DNA of 64,000 bases, taken from the NCBI GenBank assembly GCA_963773085.1, contig CAVYZS010000007.1:62001-126000 (forward strand), given 5' to 3'. Positions 11,718-23,607 of the stretch are shown here, one piece after another; within the stretch, counting starts at the first letter, position 1; each line of letters begins with the position of its first letter. Both the position numbers and the translations under genes were made by a program. Under the pieces are notes generated by a model. It worked only from the letters and a program-made list of their open reading frames with translations. It was not told where the DNA came from and searched no databases. Source of the DNA: JAENVT01 sp963773085. GTDB lineage: Bacteria > Actinomycetota > Acidimicrobiia > Acidimicrobiales > Ilumatobacteraceae.

Positions 11718-13094
11718 ATGAGATTCGTCCAGTACTACCTGGATTGCCTCTCGCAGGCGTCGTACCTGATCGGAGACGAGACGGCCCAGCAGTCCGCGGT
11801 GGTGGACCCGCGTCGCGACATCCAGCAGTACCTCGATGACGCCACGGCATCCGGCTTGCACATCGTGTACGTGATCGAGACGCACCTGCACGCCGACTTC
11901 CTCTCCGGTCACCTGGAGCTGGCCGACGCGACAGGCGCCACCGTTATCTACGGCGAGGCCGCGGACGTCCATTTTCCGCACCGGAAGGTCGTCGACGGTG
12001 AGCGCATCGAGATGGGCCAGGTCGTCCTCGAGTTCCGGGCGACACCGGGGCACACACCGGAATCGATCAGCGTCGTAGTCTGGGAGAAGCCGAGTGACGT
12101 TGCTCCGCACGCGGTGTTGACGGGCGACACGCTACTCATCGGGGATGTCGGTCGGCCCGACCTCGGCGGCTCGCGCGGTCGGACCGCCGCGGAATCGGCC
12201 GCCCGCCAGCTCTACCACTCCGTGCACAACCGACTCCTCACGCTCCCTGACGACACGCGGGTGTACCCGGCGCACGGGGCGGGCTCCGCTTGCGGCAAGA
12301 ACCTATCCAACGAGATCGAGTCGACCATCGGCGAGCAACGCCTTCGCAACTACGCACTGCAACTCAGTGTGGAGCGATTCGTCGAGGCCGTAACAAAGGG
12401 GCAACCGCCGCGACCCGACTACTTCATGCGTGTGGCCGAGCTGAACCGCGAGCCACATCAGCTGCTTGATGACGCGATGCTGCCTCAGCTGTCGCTCGAC
12501 GATGTGCTCGATCACTGTGACCGCGGTGGGGTCGTACTCGACGTCCGCTCCCCGGAGGCCTTCGCCCAAGGCCATCTTCGCGGCTCGCTCAACGTCGGTC
12601 TCGAAGGCCGATTCGCTGAATACGCCGGCGGTGTCGTCCCGGCCGACCGCGACGTTGTCCTCGTCTGCGAACCGAACCGCGCCCACGAGGCGCGGCAGCG
12701 TCTCGGGAGGGTTGGGTTCGACTCGGTAGTCGGCGTCCTCGACCGACCGAGGGTGGCGTGCTCCGAACGCCCCGACATCGCCGCCACGGCCAAGCGCCTG
12801 AGCGTCCGAGAGCTCGCCGCCGCGATGAACGATGACGCCGACCTCGTGGTGCTCGACGTACGCGGAGTAGGTGAGCGAGCGTCGGGCTGGATCGAGGGCA
12901 GCATTCACATCCCGATCGTCGAGTTGCGCGTTCGCATCGGTGAGCTCGACCCGGTGCGTCCCATCGTCGCCTATTGCGCCGGCGGCTATCGATCGTCGAT
13001 CGCGGCCAGTCTGGTTCGCTCGCACGGATTCACTGACGTGTCCGATCTCATTGGTGGCTACCAGGCGTGGGTCGGCTGGCATCCCATGCGCTGA
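11718..13094 (+). CDS. ETHE1-like metallo-beta-lactamase-fold protein with two rhodanese domains
   Basis: A 458-residue fusion. The MBL half shows the persulfide dioxygenase-type metal site: THLHADFLSGH (His56, His58, Asp60, His65), His112 in PGHTPES, Asp137 in GDTLLIGDVGRPD and His186 in PAHGAGSACG. Two rhodanese domains follow. The first (about 255-345) has an atypical loop after Cys317 (VCEPNRAHEA) and may be inactive. The second (about 360-455) has a normal active loop, YCAGGYRSS, with Cys420. Known relatives oxidise glutathione-type persulfides to sulfite while the rhodanese moves sulfane sulfur. The start at ATG 11718 follows a gggga ribosome binding site; the reading frame upstream of it is an overlap with the peroxiredoxin gene. 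Confidence 0.92.
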   Translation: MRFVQYYLDCLSQASYLIGDETAQQSAVVDPRRDIQQYLDDATASGLHIVYVIETHLHADFLSGHLELADATGATVIYGEAADVHFPHRKVVDGERIEMGQVVLEFRATPGHTPESISVVVWEKPSDVAPHAVLTGDTLLIGDVGRPDLGGSRGRTAAESAARQLYHSVHNRLLTLPDDTRVYPAHGAGSACGKNLSNEIESTIGEQRLRNYALQLSVERFVEAVTKGQPPRPDYFMRVAELNREPHQLLDDAMLPQLSLDDVLDHCDRGGVVLDVRSPEAFAQGHLRGSLNVGLEGRFAEYAGGVVPADRDVVLVCEPNRAHEARQRLGRVGFDSVVGVLDRPRVACSERPDIAATAKRLSVRELAAAMNDDADLVVLDVRGVGERASGWIEGSIHIPIVELRVRIGELDPVRPIVAYCAGGYRSSIAASLVRSHGFTDVSDLIGGYQAWVGWHPMR

Positions 13095-13185
13095 ACCAGT
13101 TCGCGGACACAGCGGTCATCACGACGACAGACTCGGCGATGCCCGATGAGTGCTCCGACATCCATCGCTCGCTTTGGGGTGTCCA

Positions 13186-14862
13186 TCAGTGACACATGGT
13201 GACCGTTCCGGCGGTGCCGTCGACTCGGACGCGGGTTCCTGTGGTGATGCGGCGCGTCGCGTCGACGCAGCCGACGACGGTCGGAAAGCCCATCTCTCTG
13301 CCCATGATCGCGGCATGAGAGGCGAAGCTGCCGTGGTCGGTGACGATGGCGCCGACGAAATGGAGGAACGAGTTGAACGACTCCCCCGTCGCCGGCGTGA
13401 CGAGCACCTCGCCGTCTTCGAGTCCCCACAGGTCGTCGAAGTTGCGCACGACCCGGGCCGGGCCTTCGAATACGCCGGAGCTTCCGGTGATGCCGATGAC
13501 CGTTGTCGCATCACCGGCCGGCCCGTCAGATTCACTCGTCACGCCGTTCACGACGAAACCGAACGCGGCCATCACCCTGGCCAGCGCCGGTGGCAATTGG
13601 TCGAGCGGGGGCGGAGGCGGCGGGATTGGTCCGAGCAGCGCTGGTGCTCCCTTCGCCGTCAAGGCCTTGCGAGTGGCGACCCTAATCGTCAGCTCCTCGG
13701 CCGTGGGGGTCGGGTCGCCATCGAGCAGCCCGTCGATTTCGGCCGGCCACACGTCGAGGGTGTCGTATGGGAAGTTGATCCGGCCGTCGGCGTGCATGCG
13801 TCGGCCGAGCTCGATCAGGCCCAGACGCATCAGGCCCACCGCGGAGGAATCGCTGTACAGGCCCCGCTCGTCACGGAGCCGATAGACGTGGCGGGCCTCT
13901 GTCAGCAGGTAGTCGAACTCGGCTCGGTGCTGCTCGGGCACCTCGACTCGCAGCTCAGCGGCGAGCGCATCGGCTCGGTTGCGTGACATTTCCGGGTCGT
14001 GGGCCAGCGCGGCCTGCAGGCGACCGAGCACGATCTCCGGTCGCTCACCGATCGTTGGGTTGGTCATGTCGAAGCCGGCGGCCAGGCGGTACCCGATCGC
14101 CTTCACGTAGGCGGCCACCGCGGGAACTCGCCTCGACAAATCCGCAAAGCGTTGAGCTGCGGGCGCACCGGCGGTCAGCAGGGCGCACGCCCGAGGGTTC
14201 GCCCGGAGCGCGTCGATCGCCGGCTCCATTTCGGGCGGCAGCACACTCGAGACCGGCGACCAACCGTCGAAGACGGCGAGCAGGGTGGCCGGGTTTCGGC
14301 CTGTCCACTGAGCGGTGTGCAGCACGAAATCGCCGACCGGGATAATGGCCGTGCCGTTGAGGCGATGATGTTGGTACCACATCGCCCCGAGGTGCTCGAT
14401 GCAGCGATGGAGGTGCGCCCTGAGTCCGTCCGGGTCGAGCGCGACGAGATCGACGTCAGCGAGCGCCCGATGAGCCGCGATCGATGCCGGCTTCAACTCG
14501 GTGTCCCAACGTCGCATCGCCGTGCGCCAGAGCCGATTCTGAAATGCAGCGGCGGCCACGTCGGCGCGACGCCCGATCTCGCTGGCGATGTAGTCCGGGG
14601 TTCGAGGGCCGTCCGGTCCGGGCGCATCGAACGTCACCATTTGGGAGTACTGGAAGCCGTTCACGTACACCGTAGTCATGCCATCGAGCAGCACTCCCCA
14701 ATCGGCGAACGTCTCGGCGAAGCCACGGTTGTATCCGTCGGGATACATGACCTGCAACGTCGGCGTGATCGACGCGGGGAAGTGGGCACGGCCCTGGTGC
14801 CATGACCCCGGGGCGGGTGCCTCCCAGTCTGTGTCGGTATGGGTGTCGTCCAGTGTGGTCAT
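13186..14862 (-). CDS. PEP-utilising enzyme mobile-domain protein
   Basis: A 558-residue protein whose last 100 residues are the swivelling phosphohistidine domain of PEP-utilising enzymes (GITGSSGVFEGPARVV, then TDHGSFASHAAIMGREMGFPTVVG, with the phosphorylatable His in SHAAI). The N-terminal 450 residues are helical and resemble the central part of phosphoenolpyruvate synthase-like or rifampicin phosphotransferase-like proteins, but no ATP-grasp domain is seen. It would therefore need a partner, or act in a non-standard transfer. A poly-proline linker (GPIPPPPPPLDQLPP) separates the two parts. The ATG follows a gaggaaa ribosome binding site. The gene is divergent from a cyclase/ATPase gene, and an 11-bp inverted repeat lies between them. 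Confidence 0.82.
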   Translation of the reverse strand: MTTLDDTHTDTDWEAPAPGSWHQGRAHFPASITPTLQVMYPDGYNRGFAETFADWGVLLDGMTTVYVNGFQYSQMVTFDAPGPDGPRTPDYIASEIGRRADVAAAAFQNRLWRTAMRRWDTELKPASIAAHRALADVDLVALDPDGLRAHLHRCIEHLGAMWYQHHRLNGTAIIPVGDFVLHTAQWTGRNPATLLAVFDGWSPVSSVLPPEMEPAIDALRANPRACALLTAGAPAAQRFADLSRRVPAVAAYVKAIGYRLAAGFDMTNPTIGERPEIVLGRLQAALAHDPEMSRNRADALAAELRVEVPEQHRAEFDYLLTEARHVYRLRDERGLYSDSSAVGLMRLGLIELGRRMHADGRINFPYDTLDVWPAEIDGLLDGDPTPTAEELTIRVATRKALTAKGAPALLGPIPPPPPPLDQLPPALARVMAAFGFVVNGVTSESDGPAGDATTVIGITGSSGVFEGPARVVRNFDDLWGLEDGEVLVTPATGESFNSFLHFVGAIVTDHGSFASHAAIMGREMGFPTVVGCVDATRRITTGTRVRVDGTAGTVTMCH

Positions 14863-14928
14863 GACATTTCCTCTCTGGTTCGATCAAGGCGGCATCGGCG
14901 CCGGCAAGTCGAGGATGCGCTACTGGGG

Positions 14929-14958
14929 CGCACATGTCGTCGTCCGCCGACATGTGCG
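14929..14958. promoter_or_regulatory. 11-bp perfect inverted repeat in a divergent promoter region
   Basis: CGCACATGTCG (14929-14939) and CGACATGTGCG (14948-14958) are exact reverse complements separated by 8 bases. The element sits in the 172-base gap between the PEP-mobile-domain gene (start 14862, leftward) and the cyclase/ATPase gene (start 15035, rightward), the expected place for an operator. Which protein binds it is not known; the Crp/Fnr-type gene at 17726-18382 is one candidate. Confidence 0.55.
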
Positions 14959-15034
14959 GAACATGCTCGTGGACACACTTCGCCCCATGCGGACCCTGGG
15001 TGGTCGTAGCTGACGGAAGTGGGAGACTGATGGG

Positions 15035-17661
15035 GTGGCAAAGGGGTTACGGCCGACAGGCACGGTGTCGTTTCTATTGACGGACATCGAGGCGTCGACG
15101 CGGTTGTGGGAGGACTACCCCGCACAGATGACTGTCGCCCTGGCACGGCATGACGTGATTGTCCGGTCGGCGATCACGGAGCGACGCGGGTATGTGTTCG
15201 GAACATCGGGTGATGGGTTCAATGCCGCGTTTTGGACTCCTGCCGAGGCGCTGGATGCTGCCACCATCGCTCAGAATCTTCTGGCCGCGGAGACATGGCC
15301 GGAACCACTCGCGTGACGGTGCGGATGGGGATCCACACTGGTACGACCGACGAACGCGACGGCGACTACTTCGGGTCCACGATGAACCGGGCAGCCCGGC
15401 TGATGGCCGCCGGACACGGTGGCCAGATCCTGCTCTCGGCAGCGACGGCGCAGCTGCTCGGCACCGGCGACTTGACCGACCTCGGTGAGCAGCGGCTCAA
15501 GGATCTGGCAACCCCTGAGCGCGTGTACCAGGTGGGTGATCAGGCGTTCCCTGCGTTGAGGGTGACGGGATCTGTCACGATCCAACTGCCGGAGTGGGCG
15601 ACGAGGTTCCGTGGACGCACAGAGGAGCTGAACCGGCTAGCCGAACGGGTTCCACATGAACGGGTCATCGTGCTGACTGGGCCTGGTGGGCTGGGCAAGA
15701 CGCGCCTCGCCAGCCAGATCGCACACCGTCTGTTGGCAGAGTTCCCCGATGGCGTCTACTTCATCGGACTCGCCGGAATCGTTGCCGACACCGTGGACAA
15801 CGCCATCGCCGAAGGTTTGCATGTGCGCCGCGAGCCACAACGGTCGCCGTTGGAGAGTGTGATCGGTTGGTTGCGGGATCGACAGGTGTTGCTCGTGCTC
15901 GACAACTGTGAGGAGGTCGTTGGCGCAGCGCAGAATGCAGTTGCCGCCTTGCTGGCAGGGTGTCCCGGTCTTCACGTACTGGCTACGAGCCGCCTGCCGT
16001 TGGGGGTCCCGGGGGAACTGCGGGTGCCGCTGCCACCAATCGATGAGCTGTCGGCCGTCGATTTATTCGTGGACCGGATGACCGTGACGAGCCCCAACTT
16101 CGACGTCGAGCACGACCGCAATTCGCTGGAGGAGCTGTGCCGTCGCCTTGACGGGTTCCCCCTCGCGCTGGAGCTCGCCGCAGCACGCTGTCGAACTTTG
16201 ACACCTGCGCAGCTTGTGGTTCGCCTGGAGCGCCGGCCTGAACTCCTCAGCGACTCGTCGGGCTTGTTCGAGGAGCGTCACCGTGATCTCGACCGGCTGA
16301 TCTCGTGGTCCCTCGAAGAACTTTCTCCCAATCCGCGGCGAGTGCTCAAGCGACTGTCCGTGGTGATCGGCAGTTTCACTCTGGAGACCGGAGATGCCGT
16401 CGCCAGTGAAGAACCGGATGATGTCGTGGATGCGTTCGAGGAGTTGGTCGATGCCGGGCTGATCGTCGACGAGCATGGCGAGGGCGAACTGCGGCATCGA
16501 GTGCCCGAACCGATCCGCCAGCACGTGGCCGACCGGCTCGATGATGACGAACGTGTCGAGGCGGCGCGGCGCCACGGCTTGTGGTTCACCGAGCTCGCCC
16601 GGTCGGTCGCGGCTGGCAGCGTCGGACCGAACTTCGGCCGCTGGGCCGACCTCGTGGAACGTGAGTTCGCCAACTTCCGCCAGGCGCACCGGTGGGCCAT
16701 CGAGACCGGCGATATCGAACGGGCGATTGCCATCGTCGATGGTTTCGCCGTGGTCGGCCAAGAACGTGGGCTCATGGAACTGGCCGACTGGTGTGACGCT
16801 ACCGTGGCAATGGTCGAGGGGCGGAATGACTATCTTGAGGTGGCTGCTCTGGCTGCCGCCGTCGGGTTCTGGCGGTTGCAGAACAAGGTGAGTGAGATCA
16901 CGGCCGCAGCCGACCGCATCGGAGCAGTCGCCGGAGACGCTGACCATCACCTGACCCTGCGCCTCGCTGCGGTGTGGGCGACCCTGGAGCCTGAGCGATG
17001 GTCTGACGCGATCGCACGACTCGAGGAGCTGGCGACGTCTGGCTCCGGTCGGCCAACGTGGTCAAACGCACAAATCGGAACGTCCCTGGTCATGCTAGGC
17101 GGCCTGGGCGAATCGGCCGTTGCCCCAATTGTCCAACGCATCGCCAGCCCGGTGTTGTTGGCGTCGCTCGCCTTCTCCCGGGCTGTGCCCCACTACATGG
17201 TGGGCGACCAGGCCACCGCCGCCGAACTCGCGGGCCAGGCGGTCGCCCTCAATCGCTCCGCAGGCGCCTTGATCCAGTTGGGCAGTGCTTTGATGGCCGA
17301 TGGGGGATGGCGAGCAGAACTGCCCGACGCCACGCTCGACGATGTGTTCGGACCGCAACTTGAATCACTCGAGCTGTGGGATCGCCTCCGAGTCCCGTGG
17401 GGATTCGTCGCGGTCGCCGAGGAGATCGCTCAATCGCTGGCGATCCGCGGCCATCCCGAGGAAGCCTTCGTGTTGTGGGGCGCCGTCGACGGGACCGGTA
17501 TCCAACCACCGTCAAAGGTTGGCCGCCACCGCGCCGATCCGTACATTGCCCACGTTCCCAATGACCAGGCTGCCACCTGGCGGGCCCGCGGCGCGGCGAT
17601 GACCATGGACCAGACGGTCGCGTTCGCCCGTCTCACGATCACGGCCATCCTCAGTCGCTGA
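15035..17661 (+). CDS. Class III adenylate cyclase fused to NB-ARC-like ATPase, one frameshift
   Basis: An N-terminal class III nucleotidyl cyclase domain (about 1-170) keeps the metal aspartates (SFLLTDIEAST and GTSGDGFNAAF) and the Asn/Arg pair (STMNRAARL), so it may be catalytically active. An ATPase with Walker A TGPGGLGKT and Walker B VLLVLDNCEE follows, with NB-ARC-like elements (ATSRLPLGVPGE, LDGFPLALELAA), then a helical TPR-like tail. The GTG start at 15035 gives a normal cyclase N-terminus. The frame breaks near 15315: EPLA meets a stop, but adding one base gives EPLAVTVRMGIHTGT in the following frame. Proteins of this layout are common actinobacterial signalling ATPases of unknown trigger. 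The adjacent Crp/Fnr-type gene could respond to a cyclic nucleotide. Confidence 0.85.
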
Positions 17662-17725
17662 GCACGTCCCGCCAAGCGGTTGACGGCGACTCCGCATTGG
17701 TTCGGCTGGAATTGCTCCAGTGGAG

Positions 17726-18382
17726 TCACCGCGACGCACACGTGAGACGTGCACGATCGACGATCCGGATGCGTCCGCGTGCGAGTTCGACGACCCCGTG
17801 TTTCTCCAGGTCACGCACAACACGGTTGGTCGTTGCCCGCGTCGTGGCCGTCATCATTGCCAGTTCATCCTGGCTGATTCGTATCCACCCGTCGCCTTCG
17901 TCGACGATCCCGAGTTCGCCGAGGCGCGACAGCTGGCGCTGGATTCGTTTCGAAGACGGTGTGAACAACAACTCGACGAGTTGCGCCGTCAACGCACGAT
18001 TTCGCTCGACGAGCACGGCCAGAAGGAACTGGTCGATGATGCGACCGGCACTTCCGATGCGCAGCGCTTGCAGGTCGTCACGGTGCAACAGGCGAGTGCG
18101 ACCGGACCTCATCGCGACAACCGTCGCGCTTCGGCACGAATCCGGCGAGAGCAGCGCTAGTTCACCGAACACAGTCCATGGTTTGAAGACGTTGACCGTC
18201 AGCACATGGCCGAGTGTGCTCGAGCTGCGGGCCACGAACAATCCACTCTCGACGATATGGAGCGCATCACCCGGATCACCCTCATGAAACACCACCTCGT
18301 TGCGTCCGAACCGCCGCTGCTTGGTGTGACGGAGCACCTCGACGCGGTCGCTCTCGGAAAGCAGAGACGACAGAGATTCCAC
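17726..18382 (-). CDS. Crp/Fnr family transcriptional regulator
   Basis: A 218-residue regulator with a cyclic-nucleotide-binding-type beta-barrel (EVVFHEGDPGDALHIVESGLFVA, then VFGELALLSPDSCRSATVVA), a long dimer helix and a C-terminal winged helix (ISQDELAMMTATTRATTNRVVRDLEKHGVVELARGRIRI). The GELALL-RSATV stretch resembles the phosphate-binding cassette of cAMP-binding members, but the ligand is not certain. There is no cysteine cluster for iron-sulfur sensing. The start is GTG at 18382. It converges with the cyclase/ATPase gene, ending 64 bases from it. Confidence 0.9.
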   Translation of the reverse strand: MESLSSLLSESDRVEVLRHTKQRRFGRNEVVFHEGDPGDALHIVESGLFVARSSSTLGHVLTVNVFKPWTVFGELALLSPDSCRSATVVAMRSGRTRLLHRDDLQALRIGSAGRIIDQFLLAVLVERNRALTAQLVELLFTPSSKRIQRQLSRLGELGIVDEGDGWIRISQDELAMMTATTRATTNRVVRDLEKHGVVELARGRIRIVDRARLTCASR

Positions 18383-18561
18383 TGGCTCACATGTCTAGCA
18401 CCGAACGGCGCTCGCTCCCCGAGGTCGCATCCTCGGACAGGCCTCGTCGTGATGTATCAGGGCTTGATCGAGCGACTCCAATAAGAGCCGGCGCGACCGA
18501 GACCGCATGACCATTGTCGTAGGTTCTCAGGGAGCGGCGCGTACGACCGCCACGTTTGGGG

Positions 18562-20853
18562 ATGCTGATGGGTGGCACGAACGACTTGAACAACTCGCCG
18601 GGCCAAAGCAAGCTCTGTAATGCGGATGCGACTCCGCACGATCCCCATCGGGTGTTCATCAGCTACTCGCGGAGCGATTTCTACTTCGCGGAACAGCTGG
18701 CCGCGTCGATGCGTCGACGAGGCCTTGTGGTGTGGTTCGACGTGCACGAGCTCCTCGCCGGCACCGATTGGTCATCGGCGATCGACCAGGCCATCGCCGA
18801 GTGTGACACCTTCGTGCTGGTTGCGTCTCGAGCCGCGCTGGCATCACCGTACGTCCAGCGCGAACGCGATCTGGCGACCGAGCTGAATCGACCGTGCATC
18901 GCTGTCCTGCCTCATCGACTCGCGGCATCCAGAGTCCCTGGCATCCCGGTCTACGACCTCACCAGCTCGTTCCGGCACGGTGTCGACCAACTCGCCGGCG
19001 ACCTCGCTACCGGGCAGCGGAGTGGACGACGCCGACGGCTTCCAGTGCCGTTCCCAGCCGCGGCGCGTGTCGTGGCGCTTTCACCGGCAGGTTGCACGGT
19101 CTTCGCCGTCGCGCTGGGTGTGTCCTTCGCCAAGGAGGTCGTCGGGTACGAGACAGATTTTGTATTGGGCGGATCGGAAGTATCGGACGCCAACCGAGCC
19201 GTGGCAATCGCCGTGGCGATGATCGTGCTCGTCGGCGGCTGGTCCGTCTACGTCCTCTGGGCCTTCAGCGTGCGCCGCGTGAGCTGGTTGAGCCTTCGTG
19301 GCTCTCAGTTCGTGCTACCACTCATGGCGCTCGTCGCCTGGTTGGTAGTCGACGTGCTTGCAGGATACGTCACGACCGATCCGTTGATCACGGCGCTCGG
19401 AGGCACGTCAGAGGAACTTCACCTGGGCGACGCGCCAGTGGTTCTCTGGTGCGGCGTCCTCCTGACAAGCGTCGTAGCCGCGTTCACGACACCGTATGCG
19501 CCCGGCCTGTGCCGCCACCTGAAGACAGGCGCCGCCCCCAATCGCATGCGACGGCGACACATCGGCGTTGTCCCGCGCCCGTCTGGCAACCGCGGCCCCG
19601 CACGGTCATACCGATTGATCGCGGCTGACGACGACTCACGTGTCGCTGACGAGATCCGCAGCGCCTTGACCGATGCGGGACTGTCCGAGCCCGGCGATGG
19701 TGAAGAGGCGGAACGTCAGATCGTCGTGGTCAGCGATCGGACCCCGACCGGTTGGCTGTCGTGGGACAACCTTCGAGGCCCGATAGCCGTGGTCGCGACG
19801 AGCGTCGCCCTGCCTGTTCGCGGGGTACTGCAGCAGTCTCAATGGGTCGATTATCGGCGCCGTCGCAGGCGAACACTGGCTGCGCTCGGCCGAGATCTCA
19901 CCACGAGCGATTCGACTGACGAGGAGTGGCCCGTTCTGGAACTCCCGGAGCGTCTGCAACAGTTTCGGCTCCCGCCGTGGGTGGCGGTGGTTGTCTATGT
20001 GCTCATCTCGATGGCGACGTTGGCAACCGTGGTCGCCGCCTATCCCCTCGAGCAGCGGGCGTTCACGGATCAAGGCGGCAACGCGTGGCCGGCCGTTCTC
20101 TGCGCCCCGATCGCTCTCGGTCTCGTCCTGCTCGCGCAGCTGGTTCGCCGGCGCAGGATAACTCTCGCTCGGCTCCTCGCCGTCGTCGCCTTGTCGTGGC
20201 TCGGCATGGCCGCATGCGGGTTGAACTGGGTGGTGAAAGCGACCTTCTCGAACGGCTCAGCCACAGACATCGCGCCCTCCGTGTTCTATCCGCTCGTATC
20301 CGCCGTTGTCTTCGGGCTCGCCTGGCGGTCACTACGCCGATGGCTGCCCCTCCGCGTTCCCGCTGCCAAATCGGCTCAGTCCACACTCGGTTCTGCAAGC
20401 GGCTCCTGGCCCTGGCGCGTCGCGGTGGTCCCCCTGTCCATGGGCCTTCTGACCGCGGCCAACGTCACCACTCCCATCGACACTTCGTTGCCCGGGGTGC
20501 CACCACTATTGGCGTCCGCAGACGATGTCTGTCGGGACCGAACGGACATCAACGCCCTGTTGACGCCGATTGCTTCCGTGAACGAAGCAGTCAGCCTGGC
20601 GACCCGCGACACAGTCCGGTCGGCGGTGGAACGACGGATCCAGGTGACAGCGAGCGTGATCGGCGACCTCGAAGGGTATGAGCCCGCTGGGGGCTGGGGT
20701 GCCGACATGACGATGCGACTCATCGCAGCCTATGAGCGTGTCGCCCGCGCCGATCAGGCCTACCTCGACGCACAACTCAACGGTTCGAAATTGGAGGCCG
20801 AGTACGAGCAACTGCGTCTCGTCTTTGTCGACTTCAACGCACCATTCTGCTGA
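18562..20853 (+). CDS. Membrane protein with N-terminal TIR domain and an internal TIR-like domain
   Basis: About 763 residues. A TIR domain occupies roughly 30-150 (HRVFISYSRSDFYFAEQLAASM, WFDVHELLAGTDW, SPYVQRERDLA); Glu101 sits where the catalytic glutamate of TIR NADases is found. Four membrane segments follow (about 167-188, 212-235, 250-268, 294-312). Next comes a soluble stretch at 350-446 that keeps the TIR beta-strand rhythm (RQIVVVSDRTPTGWLSWDN, GPIAVVATSVALPV, QQSQWVDYRRR) but has lost the N-terminal SYS motif and the glutamate. More membrane segments (from about 472) and a small C-terminal helical domain close the protein. The start is taken at ATG 18562; TTG 18556 and ATG 18568 are alternatives. 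Function is unknown; membrane-bound NAD-cleaving immunity or signalling is possible. Confidence 0.8.
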   Translation: MLMGGTNDLNNSPGQSKLCNADATPHDPHRVFISYSRSDFYFAEQLAASMRRRGLVVWFDVHELLAGTDWSSAIDQAIAECDTFVLVASRAALASPYVQRERDLATELNRPCIAVLPHRLAASRVPGIPVYDLTSSFRHGVDQLAGDLATGQRSGRRRRLPVPFPAAARVVALSPAGCTVFAVALGVSFAKEVVGYETDFVLGGSEVSDANRAVAIAVAMIVLVGGWSVYVLWAFSVRRVSWLSLRGSQFVLPLMALVAWLVVDVLAGYVTTDPLITALGGTSEELHLGDAPVVLWCGVLLTSVVAAFTTPYAPGLCRHLKTGAAPNRMRRRHIGVVPRPSGNRGPARSYRLIAADDDSRVADEIRSALTDAGLSEPGDGEEAERQIVVVSDRTPTGWLSWDNLRGPIAVVATSVALPVRGVLQQSQWVDYRRRRRRTLAALGRDLTTSDSTDEEWPVLELPERLQQFRLPPWVAVVVYVLISMATLATVVAAYPLEQRAFTDQGGNAWPAVLCAPIALGLVLLAQLVRRRRITLARLLAVVALSWLGMAACGLNWVVKATFSNGSATDIAPSVFYPLVSAVVFGLAWRSLRRWLPLRVPAAKSAQSTLGSASGSWPWRVAVVPLSMGLLTAANVTTPIDTSLPGVPPLLASADDVCRDRTDINALLTPIASVNEAVSLATRDTVRSAVERRIQVTASVIGDLEGYEPAGGWGADMTMRLIAAYERVARADQAYLDAQLNGSKLEAEYEQLRLVFVDFNAPFC

Positions 20854-20882
20854 GCAGATCAGGCGATGCGAGTCTTCTCCGA

Positions 20883-23116
<2,234 letters not shown>

Positions 23117-23171
23117 TTCCTCTCTCCTCGATTGATGATGTGGCTGACTTCGAACCGTGAATGCTCAGAAC

Positions 23172-23606
23172 TCAGGCGCCTTCGGCCGCCTGCCGACAGT
23201 TGGGACAGCGGCCCCAGTAGATGACCTCGGCCTCGTCGATCTCGTAGCCCGCGTCGTCGGCCGCAGTCAAGCACGGCATGGCACCGACCGCGCAGTCGAC
23301 GTCGACCATCCGGCCGCAGGCGCGACAGATCAGGTGGTGATGGTTGTCACCCACCCGATCCTCGTAGCGCGCTGCCGACCCGGCAGGCTGGATGCGCCGG
23401 AGCAGACCCATGTCGGCCAGGACGCCGACGGCGTCGTACACGGCGCGGCGCGAGATGGCACCGATGTCGGCCCTGACGACCTCGACCACATCTTCCGCCG
23501 TGAGGTGAGGTCGGCCCGACACCGCCCGCAGGACGGCCAGGCGCTGCGCCGTGACCTTGAAACCCTGTTGCCGAAGGAGCTCAGCCGGGTCGACCGACAT
23601 GTCCAC
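23172..23606 (-). CDS. furA: Fur-family peroxide-type regulator FurA
   Basis: A 144-residue Fur protein: winged helix (FKVTAQRLAVLRAVSGRPHLTAEDVVEVV), metal-sensing HHHLICRACG, and zinc-site cysteine pairs CRAC and CPNC. Placement directly before katG marks it as FurA, a redox-sensing repressor of itself and katG. The start is GTG 23606 or ATG 23600; no clear ribosome binding site was seen, and furA of mycobacteria is leaderless. The AT-rich stretch just upstream (around 23607-23640) lies inside the end of the previous gene and is the likely promoter/operator. Confidence 0.92.
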   Translation of the reverse strand: MDMSVDPAELLRQQGFKVTAQRLAVLRAVSGRPHLTAEDVVEVVRADIGAISRRAVYDAVGVLADMGLLRRIQPAGSAARYEDRVGDNHHHLICRACGRMVDVDCAVGAMPCLTAADDAGYEIDEAEVIYWGRCPNCRQAAEGA

Positions 23607-23607
23607 A

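Noticed and set aside
18562..20853. Reading the TIR membrane protein as part of a known multi-gene defence island
   Set aside because: Neighbours (Crp/Fnr, cyclase/ATPase, katG) are ordinary, and no helicase, methylase, nucleotidyltransferase or SMC-like partner is adjacent.
20506..20882. Apparent C-terminal extension of KatG past 20883
   Set aside because: It arises only because a frameshift near 21055 moves the reading into a non-coding frame; the normal KatG end (VMNLDRFDLA) is present in the corrected frame.
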